From Gemmataceae bacterium (GTDB taxonomy: Bacteria > Planctomycetota > Planctomycetia > Gemmatales > Gemmataceae), in contig SIAQ01000040.1 in the NCBI GenBank assembly GCA_009697105.1, positions 1 to 40,052 of the forward strand: a stretch of 40,052 bases of DNA. The letters are read 5' to 3'. The notes under the pieces are model-generated. The model had not been told where the DNA came from. It made no database searches and saw only the letters and a program-made list of their open reading frames with translations. Position 1 is the stretch's first letter. Every line of letters begins with the position of its first letter. The translations under genes and the position numbers were made by a program. Positions 1-6,801 of this stretch are shown in pieces.

Positions 1-111
1 TGCGATGGTTTCCCCGGCTGGATCACGCTCTGGCGTGGCTGGCAGAAGCTTCAGGCCATGGTCGACGGTTATCGCGCCGCCCAACGCAAAACGAAAAAAA
101 AGTTGTGGTAA
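1..111 (+). CDS. IS4-type transposase, C-terminal fragment (partial)
   Basis: The frame is open from the first base and ends in TAA at 109-111, giving 36 residues. It contains the string GWITLWRGWQKLQ followed by a basic tail ending KTKKKLW. A Trp-rich G-W-x-T-L-W-x-G-W-x-x-L motif close to the C-terminus is typical of IS4/Tn5-like transposases, where it belongs to the C-terminal dimerisation part. The catalytic DDE domain would lie to the left of the window, so it cannot be seen whether the element is intact. The terminal inverted repeat of the element, if present, should lie in 112-199, but I could not identify it without the other end. The family call rests on this short motif alone and is tentative. 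Confidence 0.55.
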   Translation, partial: CDGFPGWITLWRGWQKLQAMVDGYRAAQRKTKKKLW

Positions 112-154
112 AACTTAAGGCTGGCGCTCAGGCTCTGACCGGACAAATTCATTC

Positions 155-173
155 GCTCGAATTATGATCGAGC
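155..173 (-). terminator. Weak hairpin downstream of leuA
   Basis: GCTCGA (155-160) and TCGAGC (168-173) can form a 6-bp stem with a 7-base loop just beyond the leuA stop codon. There is no convincing U-run after it on the minus strand, so termination here is only a possibility. Confidence 0.2.
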
Positions 174-199
174 ACAAAGCCGCACGCGGAAAACTGGAA

Positions 200-1756
200 T
201 CATGCCGAGCCGAGCGGTCCGGTTTGTGGGTTCATTTTGATCTGTTCGCGCAGGATCGCGCGGTTAATTACTTGCAAGTACGCCAACGCGCTCGCATCAA
301 TGATGTCGGTGCTGACGGCTCGTCCGCGCAGCACACGGCCTTCATACTCGGCTTCGATCTGAGCCTCGCCTTGCGCGTCCTCATCTTCGGTAACGCTGGT
401 GACGGAAAACTTGCGCAGCTTCACATACACATTCGTGATGCGTTCTATGGTTTTGAAGACGGCGTCAATCGGCCCGTCACCCGTGCCAGCGTCGCGATGA
501 ATCACGCCCTCCTTGTGCCACAGAGCGACGGCGGCGCTTGGCACCGTGCCCGATCCGCCGTTGCAGGTCACGGCTTCGAGCGTCCAAACCACGGGGCCTG
601 AGTGCAGAACGAGTTCCGCCAGGGCTTCGATGTCGCCATCGTAGATCGTCTTCTTCCGGTCTGCCAAGGTCTTGAACTGGTCGAAGACCTTGTTCAGCTG
701 CTCGTTGTCCAGATGATACCCGAGATCGCGGATGCGCTGGCTGAGAGCATGGCGGCCGCTGTGTTTGCCGAGCACGAGTTCGGTGCGCGATACACCGACA
801 TCTTCGGGCAGCATGATTTCATAGGTCTGGGCGTGCTTGAGCATGCCGTCCTGGTGGATGCCAGCTTCGTGGGCGAAGGCGTTTTGGCCAACAATAGCTT
901 TGTTGCGTTGCACCTGCATGCCTGTAACGCGGGCAACGAGTCGGCTCGTCGGCATGAGTCGGCGCGTCTGGATACCGGAGTCAAGCTTAAAGAAATCATT
1001 GCGCGTGCGGATCGCCATGATGATCTCTTCGAGGGCGCAATTGCCCGCACGTTCGCCCAGGCCGTTGATCGTGCACTCGACTTGACGTGCGCCTTCCTTC
1101 AGCGCCGCCAAACTATTGGCGACGGCCAAGCCCAGATCGTTATGGCAGTGCACGCTGATGACTACATTGTCGATGCCGCGAACATTTTGTTTCAGATAGC
1201 GAATCGCAGCTGCATATTGCTCGGGCACGGCATAACCGACGGTGTCGGGAATGTTGACGGTTGTCGCGCCGGCTTCGATCACGCGTTCGACAACCTCGGC
1301 CAAGAACTCCAATTCGGTTCGTGCCGCGTCTTCGGGCGAGAACTCGACCTCGACACCGTAATTTTTTGCGCGGGCCACACCAGCGACGGCGCGACGCACG
1401 ATCTCTTCCTTGGCCATGCGCAGCTTGAATTCGCGATGAATCGCGCTCGTCGCCAGGAACACGTGGATGCGCGGCTTGCTGGCATTGCGCAATGCCTCCC
1501 AAGCGCGGTCGATGTCGTCGTTATTGCAACGTGCCAGGCCGCAGATGATCGGGCCTGTCACCTGCTCGGCGATCGTTTTCACCGCCTCGAAATCGCCAGG
1601 CGACGCAATCGGGAAGCCCGCCTCGATAACATCAACGCCCAATTCGGCAAGCGCGTGGGCGATCTCGATTTTTTCAGCAAGATTCATGCTACAACCAGGC
1701 GATTGCTCGCCGTCGCGCAGCGTGGTATCAAAAATTATCAGCCGATTGTCGCTCAT
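200..1756 (-). CDS. leuA: 2-isopropylmalate synthase
   Basis: LeuA condenses acetyl-CoA with 2-oxoisovalerate to 2-isopropylmalate, the first committed step of leucine synthesis, in the cytosol. The 518-residue protein has the usual length. The N-terminal TIM barrel carries the DTTLRDGEQSPG motif (residues 10-21, with catalytic Arg14 and metal ligand Asp15), the HCHND metal motif (His203 and His205) and GLGERAGNC (232-240, with Asn239). A linker region with QNAFAHEAGIHQDG (291-304) leads to the C-terminal LeuA dimer/regulatory domain (about 370-510), where leucine normally binds for feedback inhibition. The start ATG at 1754-1756 is followed at once by conserved sequence. The gene is preceded by a leader peptide and attenuator (1799-1950), so transcription is probably controlled by leucine as well. 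No other leu gene is next to it. Confidence 0.97.
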   Translation of the reverse strand: MSDNRLIIFDTTLRDGEQSPGCSMNLAEKIEIAHALAELGVDVIEAGFPIASPGDFEAVKTIAEQVTGPIICGLARCNNDDIDRAWEALRNASKPRIHVFLATSAIHREFKLRMAKEEIVRRAVAGVARAKNYGVEVEFSPEDAARTELEFLAEVVERVIEAGATTVNIPDTVGYAVPEQYAAAIRYLKQNVRGIDNVVISVHCHNDLGLAVANSLAALKEGARQVECTINGLGERAGNCALEEIIMAIRTRNDFFKLDSGIQTRRLMPTSRLVARVTGMQVQRNKAIVGQNAFAHEAGIHQDGMLKHAQTYEIMLPEDVGVSRTELVLGKHSGRHALSQRIRDLGYHLDNEQLNKVFDQFKTLADRKKTIYDGDIEALAELVLHSGPVVWTLEAVTCNGGSGTVPSAAVALWHKEGVIHRDAGTGDGPIDAVFKTIERITNVYVKLRKFSVTSVTEDEDAQGEAQIEAEYEGRVLRGRAVSTDIIDASALAYLQVINRAILREQIKMNPQTGPLGSA

Positions 1757-1798
1757 GGCGAGCAGGTCCTCGTAGCTTGGCGTGGGCGGCGCGGTCTA

Positions 1799-1830
1799 AT
1801 AAAAAACCCTGAGACGATTAGTCCCAGGGT
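1799..1830 (-). terminator. Attenuator terminator in the leuA leader
   Basis: Read on the minus strand, ACCCTGGGAC and GTCTCAGGGT form a 10-bp stem around a TAATC loop, followed by TTTTTATT. One pair is G-U in the minus-strand RNA but A-C on the plus strand, which fits function in the leuA direction. It lies between the leader peptide stop (1873) and the leuA start (1756), where an attenuator terminator is expected. The heptamer CTGGGAC in its 5' arm (plus coordinates 1821-1827) can instead pair with GTCCTAG at the end of the leader ORF (1873-1879). The two structures exclude each other. Function is inferred from this architecture. Confidence 0.85.
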
Positions 1831-1872
1831 CCGTTATTTCTCATTGGCAGAGTGTGAAATATGGCGGCGCAT

Positions 1873-1950
1873 CTAGGACAGATCCCCTCGAAGGAGAAGA
1901 AGAAGAAGAAGAAGAAGAAAACCCAACAGGATTTCTCGCTGGCGTTGCAT
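1873..1950 (-). CDS. leuL: leu operon leader peptide (25 residues)
   Basis: A small ORF starts with ATG at 1948-1950 and stops with TAG at 1873-1875. It begins MQRQREILLGF, continues with nine consecutive leucines (seven CTT, one CTC, one CTT; 1891-1917), and ends RGDLS. Twelve of its 25 residues are Leu. Leucine-rich leader peptides ahead of leuA are the sensor of ribosome-mediated attenuation in several bacterial phyla. A ribosome stalled in the Leu run would leave GTCCTAG free to form the antiterminator, giving leuA expression. A ribosome reaching the stop codon would cover it, allowing the terminator. There is no strong Shine-Dalgarno sequence: upstream is GAGAGAGTAGAG, about 17-28 bases before the ATG. 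The symbol is used by analogy with the enterobacterial leader. Confidence 0.85.
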   Translation of the reverse strand: MQRQREILLGFLLLLLLLLLRGDLS

Positions 1951-2096
1951 AGTCACCGGTGCAATCTCTACTCTCTCTTACCACTCTAGCGCATTGTCCG
2001 CAAAAAAGCAATGTTAGTTGTGCGAAAATGTCACCGCTTGCCGTTTATCGCTCACGTGGGATGGTCCGAGCGGGAAACGCACACTCCGCATCACGC

Positions 2097-2474
2097 TCAT
2101 TTGTTCGGGTACGGCTTCTGCCAAAAAATATCGCCGCTGATGTTCATCTCGGGTTTCGTTTCAACCTTGATGTCTCCAGTGACAGTACATTGGCACGCGA
2201 GCCGCATTTCGTCCTCCATGCCCAGCGACTCGAAGACGTGTAGCACGCCGAGACTCGCCTTCTCGATCAGGCCCGGCTTGCTGACGTTGTCTTTGCCTTC
2301 TTTCACGAGCACTCGGCACGTGGCGCACATGCCGTGGCCCATGCAGTTCAAGCCGGGATATTTGAATATCCAAGGATGCAGCTCGACCGCGGCCTTGCGA
2401 GCCTCATCGCGCAGGTTCGAGCCGGTGGGGACTTCGATTTCGACTTTTTCAGTGACGAAAGTGACTTTTGGCAT
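2097..2474 (-). CDS. 2Fe-2S ferredoxin
   Basis: This is a 125-residue soluble electron carrier of the plant/adrenodoxin-type 2Fe-2S fold. The start is set at ATG 2472-2474, which begins MPKVTFVTEKVEIEVP, because AAAGGA lies 8 bases upstream and the family's first beta strand starts there. The frame is open 14 codons further upstream. The cluster ligands are visible: Cys in GLNCMGHGMCATC (C-x5-C-x2-C) and a further Cys in the LACQC segment near residue 95. This spacing is normal for the fold, although MGHGM between the first two Cys differs from commoner ferredoxins. The C-terminus (FWQKPYPNK) is short and carries no extra domain. The gene stands alone, divergent from the phosphoesterase gene, and its redox partner cannot be named. 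Confidence 0.85.
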   Translation of the reverse strand: MPKVTFVTEKVEIEVPTGSNLRDEARKAAVELHPWIFKYPGLNCMGHGMCATCRVLVKEGKDNVSKPGLIEKASLGVLHVFESLGMEDEMRLACQCTVTGDIKVETKPEMNISGDIFWQKPYPNK

Positions 2475-2555
2475 CGCAGCCGTCCTTTGGATGTTGATCG
2501 CCTTGCCGTACAACATTGGTATAGGAATTTACCGATCGAATCTCAACGGGTTTCG

Positions 2556-2655
2556 TCGTTTAGCCGCTCGCCTTTGGCGGGCGTGAGCGCAGCGGTCAAA
2601 CCGAAGCGACAAAGCGGCGAGTCCGCCTTCGCCAAAGGCGAACGTCCAAACGGGT
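2556..2655. repeat. Degenerate palindromic repeat, TTTAGCCGC family
   Basis: The left part holds GTTTAGCCGCTCGCCTTTGG and the right part GCCAAAGGCGAACGTCCAAA in inverted orientation, with unrelated sequence between. It is an imperfect member of the family seen in perfect form at 3564-3627 and 24354-24390. It fills the gap between the divergent ferredoxin and phosphoesterase genes. Confidence 0.6.
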
Positions 2656-2662
2656 AGCCGCC

Positions 2663-3559
2663 ATGATTCGCCTCGCACATTTCAGCGATATTCACGTTAC
2701 CACTCCGACGCTGGAGTGGCAACGCGAAGACTGGTTCAACAAACGGCTGACATCCTGGTTCAACCTTTGCTTCTTGGGGCGGGGTAAGCGGTTCGCCCAT
2801 GCCGAGGAGGTCGCGAGCCGAATGATGGAGGAGATCGCCGTCCGTAATGTCGATCACCTGATTTTTTCCGGCGACGCGACGGCACTGGGATTTGAATCGG
2901 AAATCCGCCGCGCCGCCGAGCTTTTGCGCGTCGGCGAGCTGGCAATCCCAGGCCTGGCGATACCAGGCAACCATGACTATTGCACGGGAACCGCGGCGGC
3001 GTCGGGGCACTTCGAGCGCTATTTTTCCGCCTGGCAGACGGGGCGACGGATTGACGCGTACCATTACCCGTTCGCGCAGCCAGTCGGGCCGATTTGGCTG
3101 ATCGCCGTCAATGCCGCCACGGGCAATCGTTGGGCCTTGGACGCCAGCGGAACCATCGGCGCCGCGCAGCTGGAACGGCTCAAGCGATTGTTAAACGAAC
3201 TGGAACCGGGCCTCAAAATTCTCGTCCTGCATTTTCCAATCTGCCTCAAGGATGGCCAACGCGAATTAAACCTTCACGGCTTGCGTGATCTCGACGCGCT
3301 GCTCGCCATCGCAAATGCCGCCGGCGTCAACCTTTGGCTGCACGGGCATCGCCATGCACCGTATCATTTCCAGAAATCCGCGCATGCGAATTTCCCCGTC
3401 ATCTGCGCCGGCGCCGCCACGCAGACCGGCCTCTGGTCCTACGGCGAATACACCATCCACGACACGACGCTGACCGCGCTGCGCCGCGAATACGATCCAA
3501 CAACGAAACGATTCCGCGATGCCGAAACTTTTTCGCTCAGCCTTTCTCATAACCGATAG
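2663..3559 (+). CDS. Calcineurin-like metallophosphoesterase
   Basis: This 298-residue protein has every motif of the calcineurin-like phosphoesterase superfamily: D-x-H (Asp9, His11), GD (Gly70-Asp71), GNHD (102-105), His190 in the VLHFP segment, and HGHRH (227-231). These residues bind two metals that activate water for phosphoester hydrolysis. There is no signal peptide or membrane segment, so it is probably cytoplasmic. Length and motif spacing resemble the CpdA-like (cyclic nucleotide phosphodiesterase) and related branches, but the substrate cannot be read from sequence. The start ATG 2663 begins directly with the first beta strand (MIRLAHFSDIH). The Shine-Dalgarno sequence is weak. A perfect palindrome follows 4 bases after the stop codon. 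Confidence 0.88.
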   Translation: MIRLAHFSDIHVTTPTLEWQREDWFNKRLTSWFNLCFLGRGKRFAHAEEVASRMMEEIAVRNVDHLIFSGDATALGFESEIRRAAELLRVGELAIPGLAIPGNHDYCTGTAAASGHFERYFSAWQTGRRIDAYHYPFAQPVGPIWLIAVNAATGNRWALDASGTIGAAQLERLKRLLNELEPGLKILVLHFPICLKDGQRELNLHGLRDLDALLAIANAAGVNLWLHGHRHAPYHFQKSAHANFPVICAGAATQTGLWSYGEYTIHDTTLTALRREYDPTTKRFRDAETFSLSLSHNR

Positions 3560-3563
3560 GCCC

Positions 3564-3627
3564 TTGTTTAGCCGCGACGCGGAGCGAGTTCGCCGTCCGC
3601 GGTCCGCTCCGCGTCGCGGCTAAACAA
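3564..3627. repeat. Perfect 23-bp-arm palindrome, TTTAGCCGC family
   Basis: The left arm at 3564-3586 begins TTGTTTAGCCGCGACGC, and the right arm at 3605-3627 is its exact reverse complement. The 18-base loop is GC-rich. It sits immediately after the phosphoesterase stop and could act as a terminator, but there is no U-run longer than the repeat's own ends. Confidence 0.85.
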
Positions 3628-3703
3628 AACTCGTTGAACCCGCCGTACCTTGCCGTATAAAAATTGCACCTATCGCCCGTCACGCTTACTCGGAGCTTCA
3701 CTA

Positions 3704-4117
3704 ATGCGTCGTACATGGTTCGTCGGTTTGGTCTGTTTCGTTCTCGGTCTCGGCATCGCCGGTTGGCAGATGAGTGGCAACACGCAAGCGCAGCCCAAGG
3801 CGGGGCCGATGCTCTCGCACGATGTCTATTTCTCGCTCAAGGACAACTCGCCGGCCGCGAAGAAAACGCTCATTGACGCCTGCCAGAAATATTTGACGGG
3901 CCACGAAGGCGAAGTCTTCTTCAGTGCCGGCGAACTCTGTGGCGAACTCAAACGCGAAGTCAACGACATCGGCTTCGACATCGCCCTCCACATCGTCTTC
4001 AAGGACATGGCCGCCCACGACAAGTACCAGATCGCCAAACGGCACGATCAGTTCATCGCCGAGAACAAAGCCAACTGGACGAGGGTCCGGGTGTTTGATT
4101 CGTATATTCAGAAATAA
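3704..4117 (+). CDS. Secreted Dabb (stress-responsive A/B barrel) domain protein
   Basis: This 137-residue protein has an N-terminal signal peptide: MRRTWFVGLVCFVLGLGIAG, then a polar stretch with NTQAQ as a likely cleavage region. The rest matches a Dabb-type dimeric alpha/beta barrel: HDVYFSLKDNS as first strand, a helix with KKTLIDACQKYL, and the closing features DIALHIVFKDMAAHDKYQ and HDQFIAENK. Dabb proteins are small homodimers, and no general biochemical role is established. The ATG at 3704 is preferred over one 18 codons upstream because the signal peptide starts there and CGGAGC lies about 10 bases upstream. The export signal suggests action in the periplasm. It stands alone. Confidence 0.8.
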   Translation: MRRTWFVGLVCFVLGLGIAGWQMSGNTQAQPKAGPMLSHDVYFSLKDNSPAAKKTLIDACQKYLTGHEGEVFFSAGELCGELKREVNDIGFDIALHIVFKDMAAHDKYQIAKRHDQFIAENKANWTRVRVFDSYIQK

Positions 4118-4132
4118 ATCGCGATGTTTACG

Positions 4133-4182
4133 TTTAGCGCTCGCGCCATCCCTCGTAAAAAAATGGCCCAGCGAGCGCTAAA
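4133..4182. repeat. Palindrome with 12-bp arms between convergent genes
   Basis: TTTAGCGCTCGC (4133-4144) and GCGAGCGCTAAA (4171-4182) are exact inverted copies. The element lies between the convergent Dabb gene and the unknown gene at 4205-4585, so it may terminate transcription from both sides. It belongs loosely to the TTTAGC-type palindromes. Confidence 0.7.
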
Positions 4183-4204
4183 TATAAGCCCGATTATTTT
4201 GTTG

Positions 4205-4585
4205 TCATGAGAACTTCGTCGGCAGACCTGCACCCGCAGCAAAACCGTCGGCGGTTTTTGTCTCGCCGTCAACAATGACGCTGGCGCCGGTGACACGCGC
4301 CAACATCAACGTCAATGTGTTCCACGATTGGCGCATGGCGTCGTCAGCGTTGCCCCAGACGACGACGCTGATGCCGTCGTTATCGCGCCGCAGCGTGATC
4401 ATGCCCCCGGAGGTGCTGATGCGCAGCTCTTTCCAATCGTGGGGCGGCGTCTCATCGGGAAACGCGAGCTCGCCGTCGATCATGCGAAGCTGCAGCGGGA
4501 ACGCCCATGCGTTGCAATAGGCCGTGAGTTCGGTCCAAATGATGGCGGTGTTCCGTGCTATGCTGACTTTGTGTTCCATGCCCAT
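4205..4585 (-). CDS. Conserved-looking protein of unknown function
   Basis: I do not recognise this 126-residue protein. It has no signal peptide or membrane segment. The middle contains short beta-rich strings such as ELRISTSGGMITLRRDNDG and ISVVVWGNADDAMRQS, suggesting a small alpha/beta domain. The start ATG at 4583-4585 is well supported: AAGGAGG lies 6 bases upstream, one of the best ribosome binding sites in the window, so the gene is very likely real. It is divergent from the Tat-exported protein at 4652 with 66 bases between the starts, so the two may share a control region. The C-terminus (GLPTKFS) is unremarkable. Confidence 0.7.
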   Translation of the reverse strand: MGMEHKVSIARNTAIIWTELTAYCNAWAFPLQLRMIDGELAFPDETPPHDWKELRISTSGGMITLRRDNDGISVVVWGNADDAMRQSWNTLTLMLARVTGASVIVDGETKTADGFAAGAGLPTKFS

Positions 4586-4651
4586 GTCGAATCCTCCTTG
4601 TCGCGATATGGTACAGAGATAGCGAATTCAACCGGACGTGGGGAGAACACG

Positions 4652-6055
4652 ATGCGAAATACACGACGCCGATTTCTGCAGACCAGCACTGTGGCCACTA
4701 CGGGCTATTTTGTCGCGCCTGCGCTCGGGCAAGAGACTCCCACCTGGCCACCCGTGCTGCGCGGTGCCAAGAACGGCACAGTGACACTGCGTTCGGACCG
4801 CTTTCTCGACGTGCCCGACACCGTCGCGAAATCACGCCAGGTTGCTGGCGCCGCGGAGTTCACCGTCGCCAGAACCGCGCCGACCGTCGATCTCGCCTTC
4901 CACAATAACCTCGGCCCGAACGCGATCGGCCGACGCTTGTGGTCGTCGTGGGGCGACATTGGTCTCGCCTCCGATGGCAAGGTCTACAGCGGCATCGGCG
5001 ATCATGCCGACGACGCCGGCGGCGATGCGCGGTGCTTTCTTTACGTCTGGAACCCAGCCACGAAGACGCTCGAACAGATCGTGGACATGAACCGCGTCAT
5101 CCCGCCGCAAGCCGGGCAGCCGGCCTGGTCGAAGGTGCACGCGAAAATCGACGAAGCCGCCGACGGCAAGATCATCTTCTCCTGCACGCTCAACGACGGC
5201 AACCGCGCCGCCAACGCCAACTTCCGCTGGACGAAACAATTACCCGGCGGGCAAATCCACCAATACGATCCGCAGAAACGCCAAACCACCGTGCTCGCCA
5301 CGCTGCCGAACGCGCCGCGTTGCACGGCGACTTCGCTTTTCGACCGCCAACGCAATACCTGGTGGGCGAATCTCGAAGTCGGGCCGAATGCGATCTACGG
5401 GCTTGACCTGCAAACGCGCAAGCCGGTCTTTCAGTCCGAGAATGGCGCCGTCGTGTTCAACCGCGCCATTGCTCTCGCTCGCAACGGCGACATCTTTTTC
5501 AACGGTGCCATGGGCAGCCTTTGGCGCTACGACCGCACCGCCAACCGCGTCGGGCAGACGAAATCGAATTTCGGCAAATCGCCCGGCATGCGTTCATCCA
5601 CTCGCGAATCGCGCGATGGCCATCTCTTCGGCACCGCCCACCAAGTCGGCAACCTCTGGCGCTATCACGTTGCCCGCGACACAATGACGACTCTCGGTCC
5701 CGCCTGGCTCACCGGCGACTACATCACCGTCACCGAACTGTCGCCCGACGAACGCTTCCTCTATTATCTCCCTGGCGCCCACGGCCAGGCCTCGCGCAGC
5801 GGCACGCCCGTCATCCAGTACGACATCGCCAAGGGCCAACGCAAAGTCATCGCGTTCCTGGCCCGTGCCTTCGAGCAAGCCCACGACTACGTCCCCGGCG
5901 GCACCTACGGCGTCAAAATCAGCGCCGACGGCAGCACGCTCTACGTCAACTTCAACGGCCATCCAGCCAAAAACCTTCCCAAACACCTCCGCGCCAACGG
6001 CTTCGGCCTATGTGCTTTCGCGGCGATTCAGATACCGCGCGCTGAACGTCAGTAG
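4652..6055 (+). CDS. Tat-exported beta-propeller-like protein of unknown function
   Basis: This 467-residue protein begins MRNTRRRFLQTSTVATTGYF and continues to APALGQE. The RRRFLQ motif with a following hydrophobic stretch is a twin-arginine signal, so the protein should be exported folded. The mature part has repeated strand-rich segments with W and G (IGDHADDAGGDARCFLYVW, GQIHQYDPQKRQTTVLATLP, IYGLDLQTRKPVF, LWRYDRTANRV, LWRYHVARDTMTTLGP, VIQYDIAKGQRKVIAFL). Short repeated blades of the form x-YD-x are typical of WD40-, SMP-30- or YVTN-like propellers, but I cannot choose among them or name a substrate. The frame extends 108 codons further upstream, overlapping the opposite gene. ATG 4652 is chosen because GGGGAGA lies just upstream and the Tat signal begins there. 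Confidence 0.75.
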   Translation: MRNTRRRFLQTSTVATTGYFVAPALGQETPTWPPVLRGAKNGTVTLRSDRFLDVPDTVAKSRQVAGAAEFTVARTAPTVDLAFHNNLGPNAIGRRLWSSWGDIGLASDGKVYSGIGDHADDAGGDARCFLYVWNPATKTLEQIVDMNRVIPPQAGQPAWSKVHAKIDEAADGKIIFSCTLNDGNRAANANFRWTKQLPGGQIHQYDPQKRQTTVLATLPNAPRCTATSLFDRQRNTWWANLEVGPNAIYGLDLQTRKPVFQSENGAVVFNRAIALARNGDIFFNGAMGSLWRYDRTANRVGQTKSNFGKSPGMRSSTRESRDGHLFGTAHQVGNLWRYHVARDTMTTLGPAWLTGDYITVTELSPDERFLYYLPGAHGQASRSGTPVIQYDIAKGQRKVIAFLARAFEQAHDYVPGGTYGVKISADGSTLYVNFNGHPAKNLPKHLRANGFGLCAFAAIQIPRAERQ

Positions 6056-6147
6056 TCCGCGGTCCGTAGTCCGTGGCAAATGCACAGCCAACAGCAGCAC
6101 GCAGCCGCTTGAATTTGCCAAGGACTACGGACTACTGACCACGGACG
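6048..6147. repeat. Inverted repeat, AGTCCGTAGTCC family
   Basis: The left arm (6048-6085) contains AGTCCGCGGTCCGTAGTCCG and the right arm (6111-6147) carries GGACTACGGACTACTGACC in inverted order, both next to a GGCAAAT/ATTTGCC segment. The left arm supplies the stop codon of the preceding gene (TAG at 6053-6055), which suggests insertion at the gene's end. It lies between convergent genes. Confidence 0.7.
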
Positions 6148-6149
6148 AT

Positions 6150-6701
6150 TCAAGGACGAATTTCAAATATCGCCTCGATCTCCACCGCAACCCCGTTCGG
6201 CAGCGATGCAAACCCCAGCGCGCTGCGGGCGTGCCAGCCGTCGGTTTGGGCGCCGAAGATTTCGTGCAGCAGGTCCGAGCAACCGTTGATGACTTTCGGC
6301 TGATCGATGAAGTCCGGCGTCGAGTTTACGCAACCCAGCACCTTGACGACGCGCAGATTGTCGAGCGTGCCATGGCGGTCGTGTACGGCACGCAGAACCT
6401 CGATCACGCATTCCTTCGCCGCCTCACGGCCCTGTTCGACCGTCAAATCCTTGCCGAGCCGGCCTTTGATCTTACTGGTGTGGCCCGATGTGAAGAGGAG
6501 GCTGCCCGAGCGCACACAGCGATTGAGGTAGCCGGGCTTGATCTTCTCGAAGGTGATGCCAAGCGCTTCGGCTTTCTTCTGCGGACTTGTGCCTACCGCG
6601 AGTTTCTTGTCCTGTGCCGATTGTGCGACAGGACTTGGAACGATGGCGTGCAGCACGTAGCCGGCGAGCATGGCAATGAGGATGGTGACGATCGATTTCA
6701 T
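6150..6701 (-). CDS. Exported RidA/YjgF-family protein
   Basis: This 183-residue protein consists of a hydrophobic N-terminus (MKSIVTILIAMLAGYVLHAI), a linker of about 25 residues and a RidA (YjgF/YER057c/UK114) domain. Family features are FTSGHTSKIKGRLGKDLTVE near the start, VVKVLGCVNSTPDF in the middle, and the C-terminal block HARSALGFASLPNGVAVEIE. The Arg in HARSALG corresponds to the Arg that binds the substrate carboxylate in RidA. RidA enzymes hydrolyse reactive enamine/imine intermediates from PLP enzymes in the cytosol. An exported version would act elsewhere, so deaminase activity should not be assumed. GCGGAGA lies 8 bases before the ATG. It has no PLP-enzyme neighbour. Confidence 0.85.
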   Translation of the reverse strand: MKSIVTILIAMLAGYVLHAIVPSPVAQSAQDKKLAVGTSPQKKAEALGITFEKIKPGYLNRCVRSGSLLFTSGHTSKIKGRLGKDLTVEQGREAAKECVIEVLRAVHDRHGTLDNLRVVKVLGCVNSTPDFIDQPKVINGCSDLLHEIFGAQTDGWHARSALGFASLPNGVAVEIEAIFEIRP

Positions 6702-6715
6702 GAATGAGTCTCCGC

Positions 6716-6795
6716 AAGCCCCACCATGAGCGCAGCGACTGGTGGGGGTCTAGTTGAAAAACACCCCACCAATCGCTGCGCTCATGATGGGGCTT
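6716..6795. repeat. Paired hairpin repeat, GCGCAGCG family
   Basis: Two inverted copies face each other: AAGCCCCACCATGAGCGCAG at 6716 and its near-complement ending at 6795. Each half is itself a hairpin, since CCCCACCA pairs with TGGTGGGG around a GCGCAGCG-containing loop. It lies between two minus-strand genes. A second member is at 11312-11381. Confidence 0.8.
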
Positions 6796-6801
6796 GAAGC
6801 C

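Noticed and set aside
602..1876. Long plus-strand frame (424 codons) opposite leuA, and others such as 164-601
   Set aside because: It is a shadow of leuA in GC-rich DNA, with no ribosome site or family resemblance.
1897..1920. GAA/AAG trinucleotide microsatellite
   Set aside because: The tract is the complement of the Leu codons of the leader peptide; it is better explained as coding for leucines.
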